Origin: Xanthomarina sp035306705
Lineage (GTDB): Bacteria; Bacteroidota; Bacteroidia; Flavobacteriales; Flavobacteriaceae
Assembly (NCBI RefSeq): GCF_035306705.1
Contig: NZ_DATGNO010000154.1
Coordinates: 1-44,124, forward strand
DNA: 44,124 nt
Direction: 5' to 3'
Shown: piece after piece, positions 17,706-24,796 of the stretch
How the letters are laid out: every line of letters starts with the position of its first letter
How positions within the stretch are numbered: position 1 is the stretch's first letter
Program-made: the position numbers and the translations under genes
The notes under the pieces: model-generated
The model's input: the letters and a program-made list of their open reading frames with translations, nothing else
Told to the model about the DNA's origin: nothing
The model's database searches: none

Positions 17706-17858
17706 ATGAAAAAACAATTCTTTAAATTCTTGGCCAAATTAAACAAAACTATTCTACCAAGCTACACCAAGCAACGCTTGGACTTAAGCAAAGCCAGTAA
17801 ATTCCAAATGGCTATTTTTGGTTGGAAATTATTCGTAACCAAAAATGCTTTAGATTAA
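17706..17858 (+). CDS. Conserved small basic protein, 50 aa
   Basis: ATG at 17706, TAA at 17856-17858. The sequence is basic and amphipathic: an N-terminal helix MKKQFFKFLAKLNKTILPSY, then K-Q-R-L-D-L-S-K-A-S-K-F-Q and a hydrophobic end A-I-F-G-W-K-L-F-V-T-K-N-A-L-D. I recall very similar 46-50 aa proteins in other Flavobacteriaceae, some labelled SsrA-binding protein, but it is far too short to be SmpB and lacks that fold, so the label should not be used. It sits just upstream of the tRNA-Arg promoter. Function unknown; possibly nucleic-acid or membrane associated given the charge and Trp/Phe content. Confidence 0.7.
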   Translation: MKKQFFKFLAKLNKTILPSYTKQRLDLSKASKFQMAIFGWKLFVTKNALD

Positions 17859-17869
17859 TTCCATTTTTT

Positions 17870-17901
17870 TTTGAAGTTTCATTAAAAAAAGAATATCTTT
17901 G
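17870..17901 (+). promoter_or_regulatory. tRNA-Arg promoter
   Basis: TTTG (17870-17873), a 20-nt spacer and TATCTTTG (17894-17901): a full consensus promoter whose start point would be a few bases ahead of the tRNA 5' end at 17915. Confidence 0.65.
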
Positions 17902-17914
17902 CAACCTCAAAATC

Positions 17915-17988
17915 GGCCTCGTGGCGCAACTGAATAGCGCACTTGATTACGGCTCAAGAGGTTACTGGTTTGAATCCAGTCGAGGTCA
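17915..17988 (+). tRNA. tRNA-Arg (anticodon ACG)
   Basis: 74 nt. Acceptor stem GGCCTCG / CGAGGTC (with G2-U71), D-arm GCGC/GCGC, anticodon stem CTTGA/TCAAG with loop TTACGGC (anticodon ACG, read as ICG after A34 deamination), T-arm ACTGG/CCAGT with loop TTTGAAT, discriminator A. CCA is not encoded. Two normally invariant bases differ: D-loop position 19 is A and T-loop position 56 is U, keeping the tertiary pair as A-U rather than G-C. Confidence 0.95.
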
Positions 17989-17999
17989 CAACACTAAAG

Positions 18000-18027
18000 A
18001 AACCACATTCTAAAAAGAATGTGGTTT
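18000..18027 (+). terminator. tRNA-Arg terminator
   Basis: 11-bp stem AAACCACATTC / GAATGTGGTTT with a 6-nt TAAAAA loop, followed by TATTTTTTT. Confidence 0.75.
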
Positions 18028-18121
18028 TATTTTTTTATATAAGCACCTAAAAGCGCCATCTGCATCACTTTACATAGCCTATAGCCAGATCCAAGAGAAC
18101 TTTAACAATACTTTAAAACTA

Positions 18122-18157
18122 ATTAGTTCGGAAGCATCCGAACTAATCGTACATTTG
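18122..18157 (+). promoter_or_regulatory. Palindrome and promoter upstream of the META lipoprotein gene
   Basis: A perfect 11-bp inverted repeat (ATTAGTTCGGA, AGCA loop, 18122-18147) lies directly ahead of the -7 box TACATTTG (18150-18157). The -33 position falls inside the left arm as TTCG with 19-nt spacing, a weak -33. This looks like an operator overlapping the promoter. The inner 16 bp resembles a second palindrome at 38773-38788. Confidence 0.5.
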
Positions 18158-18183
18158 TTCTACAGAACGTTAAAGAAACTAAA

Positions 18184-18990
18184 ATGACAACAAAAATAAC
18201 TGCTATATCCTTATTTGCCCTAACAATAATAGGGTGCAAATCGGTTAAAGATTCAAATACAGAAACAACAACTGCCATACCATCTGAAATTATTTTTGAT
18301 ATCACTTGGACCCTCTCTAAATTAGACGGAGCAACATTGGAAAACTCCGAACAGAATGGACAAACCATTCATTTTACTTTACACTCCGAAGACAATCGCG
18401 TTAGTGGTTACTCTGGATGCAATACATTTATGGGCATCTATACTGTAGAAAAAGGCAACCGAATATCTTTTTCTCAATTAGCAAGCACACGAATGGCTTG
18501 TCCTGATTCCCAAATTAAAGAACAGGAAATTCTGGACATTTTCAATTTAGCCGATAACTACAGTACTTCAGGAAATACTTTAACTTTAAACAAAGCAAAA
18601 AGAGCGCCCTTGGCCGTATTTTATAAATCGCACACAGAAAAAATTACAGAGAAATATTGGAAACTTAAAACCTTAGAAGGCGAAGAGTTTCAAATGGCCG
18701 ATAATCAAGAACGTGAAATATATTTTATGTTGAAAACAAATGAGAACCGACTTGAGGGATTCTCTGGTTGCAACATGTTTGCTGGTTCTTACACCTTAGA
18801 AGAAGGACATAGAATCCGTTTTACACAAATGGCCTCGACCATGAAAGCTTGCCCGGATGTGGACGTAAATGAAAGTGAATTTCTAAAAGTATTTGAATTG
18901 ACAGATAACTACAGCATTAAGGATGACATCTTATCTCTTAATGTAGGTAAACGGGCAGCTTTGGCTGTTTTTGAAGCTGTCTATTTCTAA
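18184..18990 (+). CDS. Lipoprotein with two META (HslJ-like) domains
   Basis: 268-aa lipoprotein: signal MTTKITAISLFALTIIG with lipobox Cys at 18. Two tandem META domains follow, about 40-148 and 155-268. Each repeats the same layout: a W-x-L-x-x-L-(D/E)-G strand, S-G-C-N-x-F-x-G-x-Y, then a run ending in A-S-T and A-C-P-D. META domains occur in HslJ, linked to heat and novobiocin tolerance in E. coli, and in many envelope lipoproteins without known activity. The Cys pair in each repeat (GCN and ACPD) could form a disulfide. It opens the plus-strand block and has its own palindrome-bearing promoter. Confidence 0.88.
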   Translation: MTTKITAISLFALTIIGCKSVKDSNTETTTAIPSEIIFDITWTLSKLDGATLENSEQNGQTIHFTLHSEDNRVSGYSGCNTFMGIYTVEKGNRISFSQLASTRMACPDSQIKEQEILDIFNLADNYSTSGNTLTLNKAKRAPLAVFYKSHTEKITEKYWKLKTLEGEEFQMADNQEREIYFMLKTNENRLEGFSGCNMFAGSYTLEEGHRIRFTQMASTMKACPDVDVNESEFLKVFELTDNYSIKDDILSLNVGKRAALAVFEAVYF

Positions 18991-19044
18991 TAATTTCCAT
19001 TTATATAATATCTTTATAATTGAAAAAGAAACTAATATAACAGC

Positions 19045-19566
19045 ATGACCACAGAAAAGACGATTTGGACTATTGGGCACTCTACCAGAACGGAAGAAGA
19101 GTTTCTAAGTCTACTAAAGTCTTTTAAAATTGAACAGCTCATCGACGTTAGAAGGTTTCCAGGATCAAGAAAGTATCCACAATTTAATAAAGAAAATCTT
19201 GAAACCGTAATACCTGAAAACGGTATTTCTTATGTTCATTTAGAAAGTTTGGGCGGACGGAGAAAATCAACGCCAGATTCCAAAAACTCTGTTTGGCATC
19301 ATCCATCATTTAAAGGTTACGCCGATTATATGGAAACAGCTGAATTTGAACAAGCCATAGATGCACTTAAAAAACTAGCGGTCAAAAAACCATCGGCCAT
19401 CATGTGCTCGGAAGCTGTTTGGTGGCGTTGTCATCGATCCATGATTTCAGATAGATTAAAAGCAAACTCTTGGCAGGTATTGCATATTATGGGGAAAAAT
19501 CAAGTCCAAGAGCATCCATATACAAAACCTGCAAAGGTAACAGATGGCGTGTTGAGCTATCACTAA
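19045..19566 (+). CDS. DUF488 family protein
   Basis: 173-aa cytoplasmic protein of the DUF488 family. Diagnostic motifs are W-T-I-G-H-S-T-R at the N-terminus, L-I-D-V-R-R-F-P-G-S-R near 37 and the Cys/His block CSEAVWWRCHR near 121-131. The family is widespread and uncharacterised; the conserved Cys, Glu and HR suggest an enzymatic or metal site. It lies 54 nt after the META gene and 32 nt before the epimerase and may share a transcript with them. Confidence 0.92.
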   Translation: MTTEKTIWTIGHSTRTEEEFLSLLKSFKIEQLIDVRRFPGSRKYPQFNKENLETVIPENGISYVHLESLGGRRKSTPDSKNSVWHHPSFKGYADYMETAEFEQAIDALKKLAVKKPSAIMCSEAVWWRCHRSMISDRLKANSWQVLHIMGKNQVQEHPYTKPAKVTDGVLSYH

Positions 19567-19598
19567 GCAAGTAGTAATCAAAATCAATAAATTTTCCT

Positions 19599-20621
19599 AT
19601 GAAAAAAACAAATATATTACTTACGGGTGCCTCTGGAACGGTTGGTTTTGAAGCATTAAATCAATTACTGGAAAAAGGCTGTTACAACGTGACCGTTTTT
19701 GATAAAAAATCAAAATTGTCAGTTGAAAAATTAGCGCCTTTCGAAAATGAAATAAATCTAATTTTTGGGGATATTACCAACCCATCAGATTTAGAGAAAA
19801 TCGTCAATATGGATGCCGTCATTCATTTAGCCGCTATTATTCCACCCTTAGCAGACGAGATGCCAGAACTTGCCAAAAACGTCAATACAAAAGGCACACA
19901 AAACTTAATTCAACAATTGGAAAAGCATTCACCAAAAGCCTTTTTCATGTATAGTTCGAGTATTTCGGTTTATGGCGATCGTATAGAAAACCCTTATATC
20001 CAATTAGGCGATCCGCTTATTCCTAGTGAAGGTGATGCCTATGCTCTAACAAAAATTGAAGCAGAACAACATGTGCAGAAGAGCAAATTAGATTGGACTA
20101 TTTTTAGATTGGCAGCCATTATGGGTAACCATAAAATATCCAAACTCATGTTTCATCAACCATTAAATACCGCTTTGGAAATTGCTACTCCTCGCGATAC
20201 GGCTCGCGCTTTTGTAAATGGTATTGAAAAACAGAATAGTTTATCCAAACAAATATACAATTTAGGTGGTGGTGAAAGCTGCCGAATTAGTTATGAACAT
20301 TTTTTAGAACGCTCGTTTGCTATTTTTGGATTAGGAAAACTCGATTTTCCAAAGCACGCCTTTGCAGATAAGAATTTTCATTGTGGCTACTATGCTGATG
20401 GTGAATTTCTCGAAAAAATCGTTACTTTTAGACAAGACACCCTCGAAGACTTTTTTAAAATGGAAGCCACTAAGGTTTCAACTATAAAAAGAATAGCAGC
20501 TTCCTTGTTTAAAAAACCAATAAAATGGTATTTATTGAAGCTTTCTGAGCCTTATGATGCTTTTAAAGCCAAAGACAAAAAGCAAATGCAACATTATTTT
20601 AACTTAGAAGCTACATCATGA
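19599..20621 (+). CDS. NAD-dependent epimerase/dehydratase family protein
   Basis: 340-aa extended short-chain dehydrogenase. The N-terminal Rossmann motif is TGASGTVG (residues 9-16), with V-I-H-L-A-A-I near 73 and a YALTK catalytic Tyr-Lys pair near 147-151 after a Ser-rich strand YSSSISVYG. These give cofactor binding and the catalytic Ser/Tyr/Lys. The C-terminal substrate part does not let me assign a sugar nucleotide. It overlaps the DUF2141 gene by 4 nt (ATGA), implying translational coupling. Confidence 0.9.
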   Translation: MKKTNILLTGASGTVGFEALNQLLEKGCYNVTVFDKKSKLSVEKLAPFENEINLIFGDITNPSDLEKIVNMDAVIHLAAIIPPLADEMPELAKNVNTKGTQNLIQQLEKHSPKAFFMYSSSISVYGDRIENPYIQLGDPLIPSEGDAYALTKIEAEQHVQKSKLDWTIFRLAAIMGNHKISKLMFHQPLNTALEIATPRDTARAFVNGIEKQNSLSKQIYNLGGGESCRISYEHFLERSFAIFGLGKLDFPKHAFADKNFHCGYYADGEFLEKIVTFRQDTLEDFFKMEATKVSTIKRIAASLFKKPIKWYLLKLSEPYDAFKAKDKKQMQHYFNLEATS

Positions 20622-21034
20622 ATTCAATCCTCATTTATTTTTCGTTTTTGTTAGGTTTTCTATCCAATGAAAACCCGCAATTAACCATCAACATTCAAAA
20701 TATAAAATCGTTTCAAGGTGAAATTATTGTTGGTGTTTTTAATTCAGAAAAAGGATTTCTAGAAGACAACGCTGTTTTTAAAGAATATAGGATACCTGCA
20801 AATAAAACGACAGAGCAGCTTATAATAACAGATTTACCTCATGGCGATTATGCCATTTCCCTATATCACGATAAAAACTCGGATAACATCTGTAATCTTA
20901 ATTTTATAGGAATCCCTAAAGAACCCTACGGTTTTTCAAATAATTTTAAACCCAGGTTTTCTGCTCCTAAATTTAAGGATTGTAAGTTCTCACTTCTTAA
21001 GGATTATAAATTAGACATTAAACTTATAAATTAA
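20618..21034 (+). CDS. DUF2141 domain-containing protein
   Basis: 138-aa protein. The N-terminus (NSILIYFSFLLGFLS) is a likely signal peptide, although the cleavage site is not clear. The DUF2141 core is seen as G-E-I-I-V-G-V-F-N-S-E-K-G-F, L-P-H-G-D-Y-A-I-S-L-Y-H-D-K-N-S-D-N and I-G-I-P-K-E-P-Y-G-F-S-N-N. The family is exported and has a beta-sandwich-like pattern with no assigned activity. The start overlaps the epimerase stop. Confidence 0.88.
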   Translation: MNSILIYFSFLLGFLSNENPQLTINIQNIKSFQGEIIVGVFNSEKGFLEDNAVFKEYRIPANKTTEQLIITDLPHGDYAISLYHDKNSDNICNLNFIGIPKEPYGFSNNFKPRFSAPKFKDCKFSLLKDYKLDIKLIN

Positions 21035-21080
21035 AACAGTAAATTTAAAACTAATAACCAATTAATTAACAACTATTATT

Positions 21081-21719
21081 ATGGAAGCATCATTTTTAAA
21101 ATCAATCAAAGAAGCTATAAAACATTGGTACATCCCATTACTTGTAGGCTTATTTTTCATTATTGTTAGTATTGTGGCGTTCACTTCGCCAGCAGGCTCA
21201 TTACTTACTCTATCTATTCTTTTTGCATTCTCGTTTTTATTTGGAGGCCTATCAGAAGTTATATTTTCAATTGTTAACAGACATCAATTGGAAAATTGGG
21301 GCTGGTCGTTGGCCTTCGGAATTATCACTTTTATAGTGGGTACATCTCTTTTAATGCACCCAGGATTATCTATGACAGTGCTTGCATTTTATGTGGGTTT
21401 TATTATTATGTTTCGTTCGGTAGCATCCATCAGTTTTGCATTGGACTTAAAAAGATATGGCAGTAAAAACTGGGGTCTTTTATTAGTGATGGGAATTTTA
21501 GGAACTATTTTTTCCTTCATATTAATTTGGAACCCACTTTTCGCAGGGGCTTATATAGTTATTCTAGTGGCATTAAGCTTCCTATTTGCTGGTCTCTTCA
21601 GTATTTTCTTAGCCTTTCAATTACGAAAAATTCATAAATCCTCTAAAACTATTTCAACTAAATTGAAAGCCCGTTATGATGATCTTATGGAAGAAATTCG
21701 TGAGGAATGGAAAGATTAA
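21081..21719 (+). CDS. HdeD/DUF308 family membrane protein
   Basis: 212-aa inner-membrane protein with six hydrophobic segments in three hairpins and a soluble basic/acidic C-terminal tail (about 185-212). The repeating pattern (G-x-x-x-I-x-x-S-x-x-x-x-x-P, first hairpin) matches the HdeD/DUF308 group; E. coli HdeD is tied to acid resistance at high cell density. Direct evidence here is limited to topology and family pattern. It may be a stress-response membrane protein. It is separated from the upstream gene by 46 nt and from the downstream SDR gene by 129 nt. Confidence 0.82.
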   Translation: MEASFLKSIKEAIKHWYIPLLVGLFFIIVSIVAFTSPAGSLLTLSILFAFSFLFGGLSEVIFSIVNRHQLENWGWSLAFGIITFIVGTSLLMHPGLSMTVLAFYVGFIIMFRSVASISFALDLKRYGSKNWGLLLVMGILGTIFSFILIWNPLFAGAYIVILVALSFLFAGLFSIFLAFQLRKIHKSSKTISTKLKARYDDLMEEIREEWKD

Positions 21720-21848
21720 AACACATAAATACAGTTTTGTTATTCTTAGTGAAAACCGATAGAAATTAAAGATATCCAAATATTAAAAAAACAATAGGCT
21801 TTAAAATTTAAAGTATTAATGTGGAATATAATTTAAACAAATAGTATC

Positions 21849-22595
21849 ATGCAAAATTTAAAAGATAAAGTAATCATCGTAACAGGTGGAGCCGCGGGAA
21901 TTGGTGGGGCAATGACTTCTGAGTTAACAGAAAGAGGTGCTTGCGTAGTTGCTGTAGATTTAAATGAAGATGCTGGCAAGAAAAAAGTAGCTTCCAATCC
22001 AAAACAAATTGCATTTTTAAAAGGAGACATATCCAAAGAATCAGTTGCAAAAGAAGCGGTTGCATTAGCTATTTCTAAATTCGGAAAATTAACAAGTATA
22101 GTTAATAACGCACACGCATCTCGCCAAAAACCCTTAATGGAGCTCACAGAAGAAGACTGGGAATTATCCATGAACACAGGCTTAAAAGGCACGTTAAACT
22201 TTATGAAAGCGGCTTATCCAGAACTTAAAAAAACTGGAGGATCGATTGTGAATTTTGGATCTGGAGCTGGATTATTGGGTCAAAAAAATCAAGGAAGCTA
22301 TGCGGCAGCTAAAGAAGCTATTCGAGGATTATCTCGTGTGGCAGCTAATGAATGGGCAGAAGATGGCATTCGTGTAAATGTTGTTTGTCCGTTAGCGTTT
22401 ACCGAGGGTGTTAAACAATGGAAAGAAAATTTCCCAGAACAATATGAAGAGATAATCAGTAAAAATCCGATGCAGCGTTTTGGAGATCCACAAAAGGATG
22501 TCGCACCAATTGTCGCCTTTTTATTAAGTGATGACAGTCAATACATGACGGGTCAAACACTTATGGCAGATGGTGGAGATATAAAATTGAGATAG
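21849..22595 (+). CDS. SDR family oxidoreductase (first of pair)
   Basis: 248-aa classical short-chain dehydrogenase/reductase. Cofactor motif TGGAAGIGG (12-20), structural motif NNAH where most members have NNAG (near 87), catalytic Ser in NFGSGAG, Tyr-x-x-x-Lys as YAAAK near 155 and the C-terminal D-D-S-Q-Y-M-T-G-Q-T-L-M-A-D-G-G. Asp after the second strand (VVAVDLN) favours NAD(H). The substrate is unknown. It is 18 nt ahead of a second SDR gene; the two are clearly related but not recent duplicates. Confidence 0.93.
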   Translation: MQNLKDKVIIVTGGAAGIGGAMTSELTERGACVVAVDLNEDAGKKKVASNPKQIAFLKGDISKESVAKEAVALAISKFGKLTSIVNNAHASRQKPLMELTEEDWELSMNTGLKGTLNFMKAAYPELKKTGGSIVNFGSGAGLLGQKNQGSYAAAKEAIRGLSRVAANEWAEDGIRVNVVCPLAFTEGVKQWKENFPEQYEEIISKNPMQRFGDPQKDVAPIVAFLLSDDSQYMTGQTLMADGGDIKLR

Positions 22596-22613
22596 TAGAA
22601 AAACTATAATACT

Positions 22614-23387
22614 ATGAACACATCAGAGTTATTCAACCTTAAAGGAAAAACAGCCATCGTTACTGGTGGTGCCAACGGCATAGGAAAAGCAACGGCTATA
22701 ATTTTAGCAAAACACGGAGCCAATATTTCTATTGGGGATTTTAATTTAGAGGATGCTAAAAAAACAGTCAAAGAAATTGAAGCTTTAGGCGTAAAAGCGA
22801 TTGCGGTATCATGTAACGTATTAAAAGATGAGGATTTGGTGAATTTAGTCGATACAACGGTTAAAGAATTAGGCGGGATCCACATTTTAATAAACAACGC
22901 TGGAGGTGGCGGAGGCGGACGCGAAAACCCTTTTAAATGCTCCATAGAAGACATCAAACGCGATTATGAACTCAACGTTTTTAGCGGTTGGAGATTATGT
23001 CAATTAACCGTACCACATATGAAAAAAGCGGGTTATGGTTCCATCGTATTTACAACTTCCATGTCTAGCATCAACAAAAGTCCGAACATGAGTGGTTATG
23101 GTGGTTCTAAAGCAGCCGTTAATCATACCGTAGCTAATTTGGCATACGATTTTGGCCCAGAAGTCCGCATCAATGCTGTTGGTCCTGGAGCAACAAGAAC
23201 AGCTGCCTTGGAAAGTGTCTTGACACCTGAAATTGAAAAAGCAATGTTGGCACATACCCCAATTAAACGCTTAGGAACCGCAGAGGATATAGCTGGAGCC
23301 ATGTTGTATTTTGCTTCGCCAATTTCGGAATGGGTTAGTGGACAAACTATTTTTGTTAATGGCGGTGGCGAGCAAACACTGGAGTAA
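22614..23387 (+). CDS. SDR family oxidoreductase (second of pair)
   Basis: 257-aa classical SDR resembling FabG, glucose 1-dehydrogenase and 7-alpha-hydroxysteroid dehydrogenase. Motifs: TGGANGIG (18-25), NNAGGGGGG near 95, catalytic Ser in T-T-S-M-S-S, YGGSK near 162 and V-S-G-Q-T-I-F-V-N-G-G-G at the C-terminus. Asp in IGDFN suggests NAD(H). The run of five Gly after NNAG is typical of the hydroxysteroid-dehydrogenase-like subgroup. Ends before a strong hairpin terminator. Confidence 0.93.
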   Translation: MNTSELFNLKGKTAIVTGGANGIGKATAIILAKHGANISIGDFNLEDAKKTVKEIEALGVKAIAVSCNVLKDEDLVNLVDTTVKELGGIHILINNAGGGGGGRENPFKCSIEDIKRDYELNVFSGWRLCQLTVPHMKKAGYGSIVFTTSMSSINKSPNMSGYGGSKAAVNHTVANLAYDFGPEVRINAVGPGATRTAALESVLTPEIEKAMLAHTPIKRLGTAEDIAGAMLYFASPISEWVSGQTIFVNGGGEQTLE

Positions 23388-23450
23388 ACAAGTAAAAATT
23401 ATATAAATTTAAATAAAAACTAAATTCGGTTTTAAAATATAATTACATTT

Positions 23451-23491
23451 AGCGCAGTCAAAAAGCAGTGTTTTCACTTTTCGACTGCGCT
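23451..23491 (+). terminator. Terminator after the SDR pair
   Basis: 9-bp GC-rich arms AGCGCAGTC / GACTGCGCT, extended inward by AAAAG/CTTTT and GTG/CAC around a TTTT loop, then TATTATTTAA. Confidence 0.7.
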
Positions 23492-23520
23492 TATTATTTA
23501 ACCTAGGTGTTTTTAAAAAG

Positions 23521-23528
23521 TAATATTG
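23521..23528 (+). promoter_or_regulatory. -7-like element of the first EamA gene
   Basis: TAATATTG (one mismatch to TAnnTTTG) ends exactly 5 nt before the ATG at 23534, implying a leaderless or nearly leaderless mRNA. The paralogous gene at 26295 has the same spacing. Confidence 0.4.
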
Positions 23529-23533
23529 CAAAT

Positions 23534-24433
23534 ATGGGTCAGTTATTTAATAATCGATGGGTTCTGCTGTTCGTGATCACTTTAACTTGGGGCAGCTCAT
23601 TTATACTGATAAAAAAATCTCTTATAGCCTTTTCACCATACGAAATCGGATCCATACGTGTTTTGGGTTCTGGTTTAATATTTGCGATTATTGGCATTCC
23701 AGCAATTTTAAAAATGTCTAAAAAGACCTTGCTATGGGTAACCGTGGTTGGCTTTTTTGGTAATTTCCTGCCCATGTATTTGTTTCCTATTGCACAAACA
23801 CGAGTAAGTAGTTCTTTAGCCGGTATTTTAGATTCCTTGTTTCCGATTTTTGTATTGATATTCGGATTTTTACTCTTCGGAATTAAAAGCAAATTATCTC
23901 AAGTTATAGGTGCTATTATCGGGTTTTTAGGAGCAGCCAGTCTTATTTATTTTTCAGAAGCAAATACCGAGGCTTCACAATTTTGGTATGTTATGTTGGT
24001 AGTTATCGCAGGTGCGTCGTATGGTGTAAATGCCGTACTTATTAAAGAACGAACACCTCATGTAAATGCCGTACAATTAACAGCTGCCATTTATACTATT
24101 TGGACCATACCATCATTGATAATATTATACTTTACAGGATTCCTTCAAAATTTCGAAATGAGTCCAGAATACATCAAACCCATGGGGTATTTGGCGTTCT
24201 TAACTCTGTTTGGCACGGCAATAGCCATGTTTTTGTACTATAAATTAATTCAAAATACTTCTGCCGTTTTCGCTAGTACTGTTAGTTACTTACTTCCTAT
24301 CGTTGCGGTTATTTGGGGAATTCTAGATGGAGAAAAATTTACTGCATGGTATATCTTTGGTGGCGTGTTAATTTTAATAGGTATATATCTCATTAACGAT
24401 AAAAAGAAGAAACCACTGGATGATTCTAAGTAA
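23534..24433 (+). CDS. EamA/DMT-superfamily transporter (first paralogue)
   Basis: 299-aa inner-membrane protein with ten hydrophobic segments in two EamA repeats (about 8-140 and 155-290). Typical family motifs are TWGSSFILIKKSL at the N-terminus, the P-I-A-Q-T-R-V-S-S-S-L-A-G-I-L-D-S-L-F-P loop and the repeat-2 equivalent N-T-S-A-V-F-A-S-T-V-S-Y-L-L-P. DMT transporters export or import metabolites such as amino acids, nucleotides or quaternary amines; the substrate is unknown here. The ATG at 23534 is chosen over the GTG at 23507 because a -7 box lies between them. It is a full-length paralogue of the gene at 26295, with tmm between them. Confidence 0.92.
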   Translation: MGQLFNNRWVLLFVITLTWGSSFILIKKSLIAFSPYEIGSIRVLGSGLIFAIIGIPAILKMSKKTLLWVTVVGFFGNFLPMYLFPIAQTRVSSSLAGILDSLFPIFVLIFGFLLFGIKSKLSQVIGAIIGFLGAASLIYFSEANTEASQFWYVMLVVIAGASYGVNAVLIKERTPHVNAVQLTAAIYTIWTIPSLIILYFTGFLQNFEMSPEYIKPMGYLAFLTLFGTAIAMFLYYKLIQNTSAVFASTVSYLLPIVAVIWGILDGEKFTAWYIFGGVLILIGIYLINDKKKKPLDDSK

Positions 24434-24752
24434 AAAGTATCTCAAGTAAGCTCTTTAAAATTGCCATAGAACAAACGCTCATTCATTATTTACAGAAATA
24501 AGCGCTTTTAAATTATCTAAATTATTCAAAATCAGGACTTCTTATCTATAAAACCTGATGAAACTCCCCTATTTCACCTTATTTCATTAGGTTTTACAGA
24601 GCGAAAATCGTATCTTATCGGCTTCGGTATAAGGCGATCTATCGACTTCAAGAAAACTTAACAACATCGTATTTTCTTTCAGTCTATTTTCAGATTAAAG
24701 TCTTTCTCACTGCAACACGCAGTCATTTACCTAATACATTATTAATTACAAT
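24434..24752 (+). other. Structured non-coding region upstream of tmm
   Basis: No ORF of use. Contains: TTATTT-ACAG-AAATAA (24486-24501); a 15-bp imperfect stem TAAAACCTGATGAAA (24549-24563) with TTTCATTAGGTTTTA (24582-24596), one G-U pair, 18-nt loop; ATCG/CGAT plus CTTAT/ATAAG (24607-24638); and ACTGC-AACAC-GCAGT (24709-24723). This many nested stems in one gap suggest a structured leader or a decayed element. Confidence 0.45.
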
Positions 24753-24786
24753 CTGTATATCACACATATACAGGTCTATAAATTTA
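24753..24786 (+). promoter_or_regulatory. tmm operator-like dyad and weak -7 box
   Basis: 8-bp arms CTGTATAT and ATATACAG around a CACAC spacer (24753-24773), then TAAATTTA (24779-24786, one mismatch to TAnnTTTG) 10 nt before the tmm ATG. The dyad lies where RNA polymerase would touch upstream of the -7 box. Confidence 0.45.
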
Positions 24787-24796
24787 TTATCATAAT

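Noticed and set aside
17822..18013. 63-aa ORF across tRNA-Arg
   Set aside because: It covers the tRNA and its promoter, and the translation has no recognisable feature.
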